This document shows positions 12,527 to 15,119 of a stretch of DNA of 15,119 bases, piece by piece. A program made the translations under genes and the position numbers. Within the stretch, counting starts at the first letter, position 1. Each line of letters starts with the position of its first letter. The stretch comes from SpSt-583 sp034434015 (GTDB lineage Bacteria; Chloroflexota; Anaerolineae; Anaerolineales; UBA6663), in the NCBI GenBank assembly GCA_034434015.1, contig DAOUAB010000260.1:1-15119 (forward strand), read 5' to 3'. A model generated the notes under the pieces. The model ran no database searches, was not told the origin of the DNA, and was given only the letters and a program-made list of their open reading frames with translations.

Positions 12527-15119
12527 ATGCCCAAGCGCCCCAGCCTCTACCTGATTGACGGCCACGCCCTGGCCTATCGCACGTACTTCGCCCTGACCGG
12601 CGCGGGCAGCGACGCCTCGCGCTGGGTGACCAAACGCGGCGAGCCGACGGCCGGCACCTACGGCTTCGTGTCCGTCCTGCTCCGGTTGATGTTCGACGAA
12701 CGGCCCGATTACCTGGCGGTGAGCTTCGACGTGGGCCGGACCTTCCGCGACGACCTGTACGCCGACTACAAAGGCACGCGCGACAAGATGCCGGACGAGC
12801 TGCATGTGCAGATCGAGCGCATCAAAGAAGTGGTCGCCGCCTTCAACATCCCGATCCTCACCGCCGAGGGCTACGAGGCCGACGACGTCCTCGGCACCGT
12901 CGCCCGGCGCGCGGCCGAGGCCGGCGCCGCCGTCAAGATCATCACCGGCGACCGCGATTTGCTCCAGCTGGCCGACAGGCACATCACCATCAACCTGGCC
13001 GGCCAGAAATTGTCCGAAGCCGTAGACTACGGGCCGGCCGAGGTCAAAGCCCGGTACGGCCTGACGCCCAAACAGTACATCGACTTCAAGGCCCTGGTCG
13101 GCGACGCCAGCGACAACATCCCCGGCGTGGCCGGCGTGGGCGAGAAGACCGCCGCGCAGCTCCTCCAGGAGCACGGCTCGCTGGACGCCATCTACCGGCA
13201 CCTGGACCAGGTCCCGGCCCGCTTCCGCGCCCGGCTGGAGGCCGGAAAAGACTCCGCTTATCTCTCGCGAAAGCTGGCCACCATCGTCACCGACCTGGAC
13301 CTGCCCTTCGACCTGGAGGCCTGCCGCGTCGGCGCCTACGACCGGGACAGGGTCTTCGAACTCTTCCGCGTGCTGGAGTTCAACTCGCTCCTCAAGCGCC
13401 TGCCGGAGGGGGACAGGGAACAAGCGAGCCGGGAAGCCGGGGAGCCGAAGCGTGTTGCGCCCCCGGCGCGGCCCGGACAGCAGCAGCTGGGCCTGTTCGG
13501 CGCGGAACCGGTGGCGCCGCGCCCCGGCGGGCCGACGCGCGCCATCGTGGTCGACACCGACGAGGCGCTGGCCGACCTCGTCCGCGAGCTGAACGCGTCG
13601 GGCGGTGTGGCCTTCGACGTCGAGACCGACGGCCTGGACCCGCTGCGCGCGCGCCTGGTCGGGATCTCGCTGGCCGTCCGCGCGGGCGAGGGCTACTACC
13701 TCCCGGTCGGCCACGCGGAAGGCCGGCAGCTGCCGCTGGAGCGCGTCCTGGCCGCCCTGCGCGGCCCGCTCACCGATCCGGCCCTCCCCAAATACGGCCA
13801 CAATATCAACTTCGACTACCTCGCCCTGGCGCAGCGCGGCCTGAGGGTGGCGCCGCTGGCGTTCGACACCATGCTGGGCGAGTGGCTGTGCGACCCCGCC
13901 TCGCACAGCCTGGGCCTGAAAAAGCTGGCCCTGATCCGGCTGGGCGTGGAGATGACCGAGATCGCCGACCTGATCGGCTCGGGCAAGAAACAGATCACCA
14001 TGGACCGGGTGCCGATCGGCGTGGCGGCGGATTACGCGGCGGCCGACGCGGATGTCACCCTGCGCCTGGTGCCGGTGCTGCGCGCCGAGCTGGAGGCCAA
14101 GCAGCAGCTTCGGCTCCTGCACGAGCTGGAAATGCCGCTCATCCCCGTCATCGCCGACATGGAACTGGCCGGCATCACGCTGGACCTGGAGCGTCTGGCC
14201 GCCCTGGCCAAAGAACTCGAGGCGCAACTGGCCCGGCTGGAAGAGCAGATTCACAAGCAGGTCGGCTACACGTTCAACGTCAATTCCACCCAGCAATTGT
14301 CGGAGGCCCTGTTCGGCAAGCTCCAGCTCCGCCCGCCGGACAAGAGCCGCAAGACGGCCGCCGGCAAGTTCTCCACTGCCGCCGACGTGCTGGAGGACAT
14401 GCGCGGCCAGCACCCCGTGCTGGACCTGATCCTGGAACAGCGCGAGATCGCCAAGCTCAAATCCACCTACGTCGACGCGCTGCCGCAGGCCGTGAACCCG
14501 GACACCGGGCGCGTCCACACCTCCTACAATCAGGCCGGCGCCGTGACGGGCCGCATCGCGTCGTCGGACCCGAACCTGCAAAACATCCCCATCCGCTCCG
14601 AACTGGGGCGCCGGGTGCGCCGCGCCTTCGTCGCCGCGCCCGGCCACGTCCTGCTCTCCGCCGACTACGCGCAGATCGAACTGCGCATCGCCGCCCACCT
14701 GGCCCAGGACCAGGCCCTGCTCCAGGCCTTCCGCGACGGCGAGGACATCCACGCCGCCACGGCCGCCGCCGTGCTGGGCGTGCCGCTGGACAGGGTCAGC
14801 AAAGACCAGCGCCGCATCGCCAAGACCGTGAACTTCGGCATCCTCTATGGCCAGAGCGCCTTCGGCCTGACCCGGACCACGGGCATGACGCTGGCCGAGG
14901 CCGAGACCTTTATCCAGAACTACTTCGACCGCTTCCCAGGCCTTAAGCGGTACCTGGATGAGACCAGGCGCCTGGCCGCCGAGCGCGGCTATGTCGAGAC
15001 GCTCTTCGGGCGCCGCCGCTACTTCCCCGGCCTCGGCCAGGCCGCCGGGGGCCGTGAAGCCGCCATCGCCCGGGCGCGGGCCGAGCGCGAGGCCATCAAC
15101 GCCCCCATCCAGGGCACCG
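12527..15119 (+). CDS. polA: DNA polymerase I (3' end beyond window)
   Basis: Partial: 864 codons, cut by the right edge inside the polymerase domain. Residues 1-290 are the 5'-nuclease (LIDGHALAYR, SFDVG, EADDVLGT, TGDRDLLQL, GDASDNIPGV). A variable linker follows. The 3'-5' exonuclease spans about 345-530 and keeps its acidic residues: FDVETDGLD near 362-370 (Exo I), GHNINFDYL (Exo II) and YAAADADVT (Exo III), so proofreading is predicted, unlike in Taq. The polymerase domain has motif A (SADYAQIELR, near 711) and motif B (RRIAKTVNFGILYG, near 762). Motif C with the HDE-type residues lies outside. The role is Okazaki-fragment processing and repair synthesis. Confidence 0.96.
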   Translation, partial: MPKRPSLYLIDGHALAYRTYFALTGAGSDASRWVTKRGEPTAGTYGFVSVLLRLMFDERPDYLAVSFDVGRTFRDDLYADYKGTRDKMPDELHVQIERIKEVVAAFNIPILTAEGYEADDVLGTVARRAAEAGAAVKIITGDRDLLQLADRHITINLAGQKLSEAVDYGPAEVKARYGLTPKQYIDFKALVGDASDNIPGVAGVGEKTAAQLLQEHGSLDAIYRHLDQVPARFRARLEAGKDSAYLSRKLATIVTDLDLPFDLEACRVGAYDRDRVFELFRVLEFNSLLKRLPEGDREQASREAGEPKRVAPPARPGQQQLGLFGAEPVAPRPGGPTRAIVVDTDEALADLVRELNASGGVAFDVETDGLDPLRARLVGISLAVRAGEGYYLPVGHAEGRQLPLERVLAALRGPLTDPALPKYGHNINFDYLALAQRGLRVAPLAFDTMLGEWLCDPASHSLGLKKLALIRLGVEMTEIADLIGSGKKQITMDRVPIGVAADYAAADADVTLRLVPVLRAELEAKQQLRLLHELEMPLIPVIADMELAGITLDLERLAALAKELEAQLARLEEQIHKQVGYTFNVNSTQQLSEALFGKLQLRPPDKSRKTAAGKFSTAADVLEDMRGQHPVLDLILEQREIAKLKSTYVDALPQAVNPDTGRVHTSYNQAGAVTGRIASSDPNLQNIPIRSELGRRVRRAFVAAPGHVLLSADYAQIELRIAAHLAQDQALLQAFRDGEDIHAATAAAVLGVPLDRVSKDQRRIAKTVNFGILYGQSAFGLTRTTGMTLAEAETFIQNYFDRFPGLKRYLDETRRLAAERGYVETLFGRRRYFPGLGQAAGGREAAIARARAEREAINAPIQGT

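Noticed and set aside
11525..14752. A 1075-residue minus-strand open frame
   Set aside because: Shadow of the receiver-like gene and polA, both of which have clear catalytic or family motifs on the plus strand.

Overview
The window looks like a chromosomal segment of a GC-rich bacterium, most likely a member of the Chloroflexota (Anaerolineae-like). The grounds are a large NACHT/FGE-fold STAND protein, a LysM protein with Thr-Pro-rich linkers, a Tat-exported DUF1800/DUF1501 pair, and several promoters whose -10 box lies only 6-9 nt from the ATG (leaderless transcripts). This placement is an inference from gene content and style; no marker here is decisive. Nothing else suggests a plasmid or phage.

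Left part (1-4028). A 1116-residue NLR-like protein (N-terminal helical region, NACHT NTPase, C-terminal FGE-sulfatase/C-type-lectin fold) fills 146-3496. Its last ~110 bp are repeated 414 bp downstream in non-coding DNA (3765-3874). The two copies align without gaps and differ at 19 positions, 17 of which are adenines in the downstream copy. This is the signature of a diversity-generating retroelement (DGR): the gene end is the variable region (VR) and the downstream copy is the template repeat (TR). The TR sits between two nearly identical 90-bp REPIN-like repeats (3578-3668 and 3900-3989). No reverse transcriptase or Avd gene is visible in the window, so the enzyme must lie left of the window, act in trans, or be lost. 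The same gene also carries an in-frame perfect 23-bp inverted repeat in the linker before the FGE fold.

Middle part (4029-9952). Two minus-strand genes, a membrane-anchored two-LysM protein followed by a SirB1-like transglutaminase-fold/TPR protein, form a short operon converging on the DGR locus. Divergent from them is a UbiE-type SAM methyltransferase with a good Shine-Dalgarno sequence. Next comes the DUF1800-DUF1501 pair, both with twin-arginine signals, ending at a strong intrinsic terminator (10019-10064).

Right part (9953-15119). These look like ordinary housekeeping genes, each with its own apparently leaderless promoter: miaB (tRNA methylthiotransferase), a receiver-like/roadblock-like protein, and polA (DNA polymerase I with an apparently intact 3'-5' exonuclease), which runs off the right edge.

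The locus of interest is the left one: a bacterial NLR-type sensor whose ligand-binding C-type-lectin surface appears to be rewritten by adenine-specific mutagenic retrohoming. DGRs acting on conflict-system or NACHT proteins are a known theme; the orphan TR boxed by REPINs and the palindrome in the target gene are the less expected parts.
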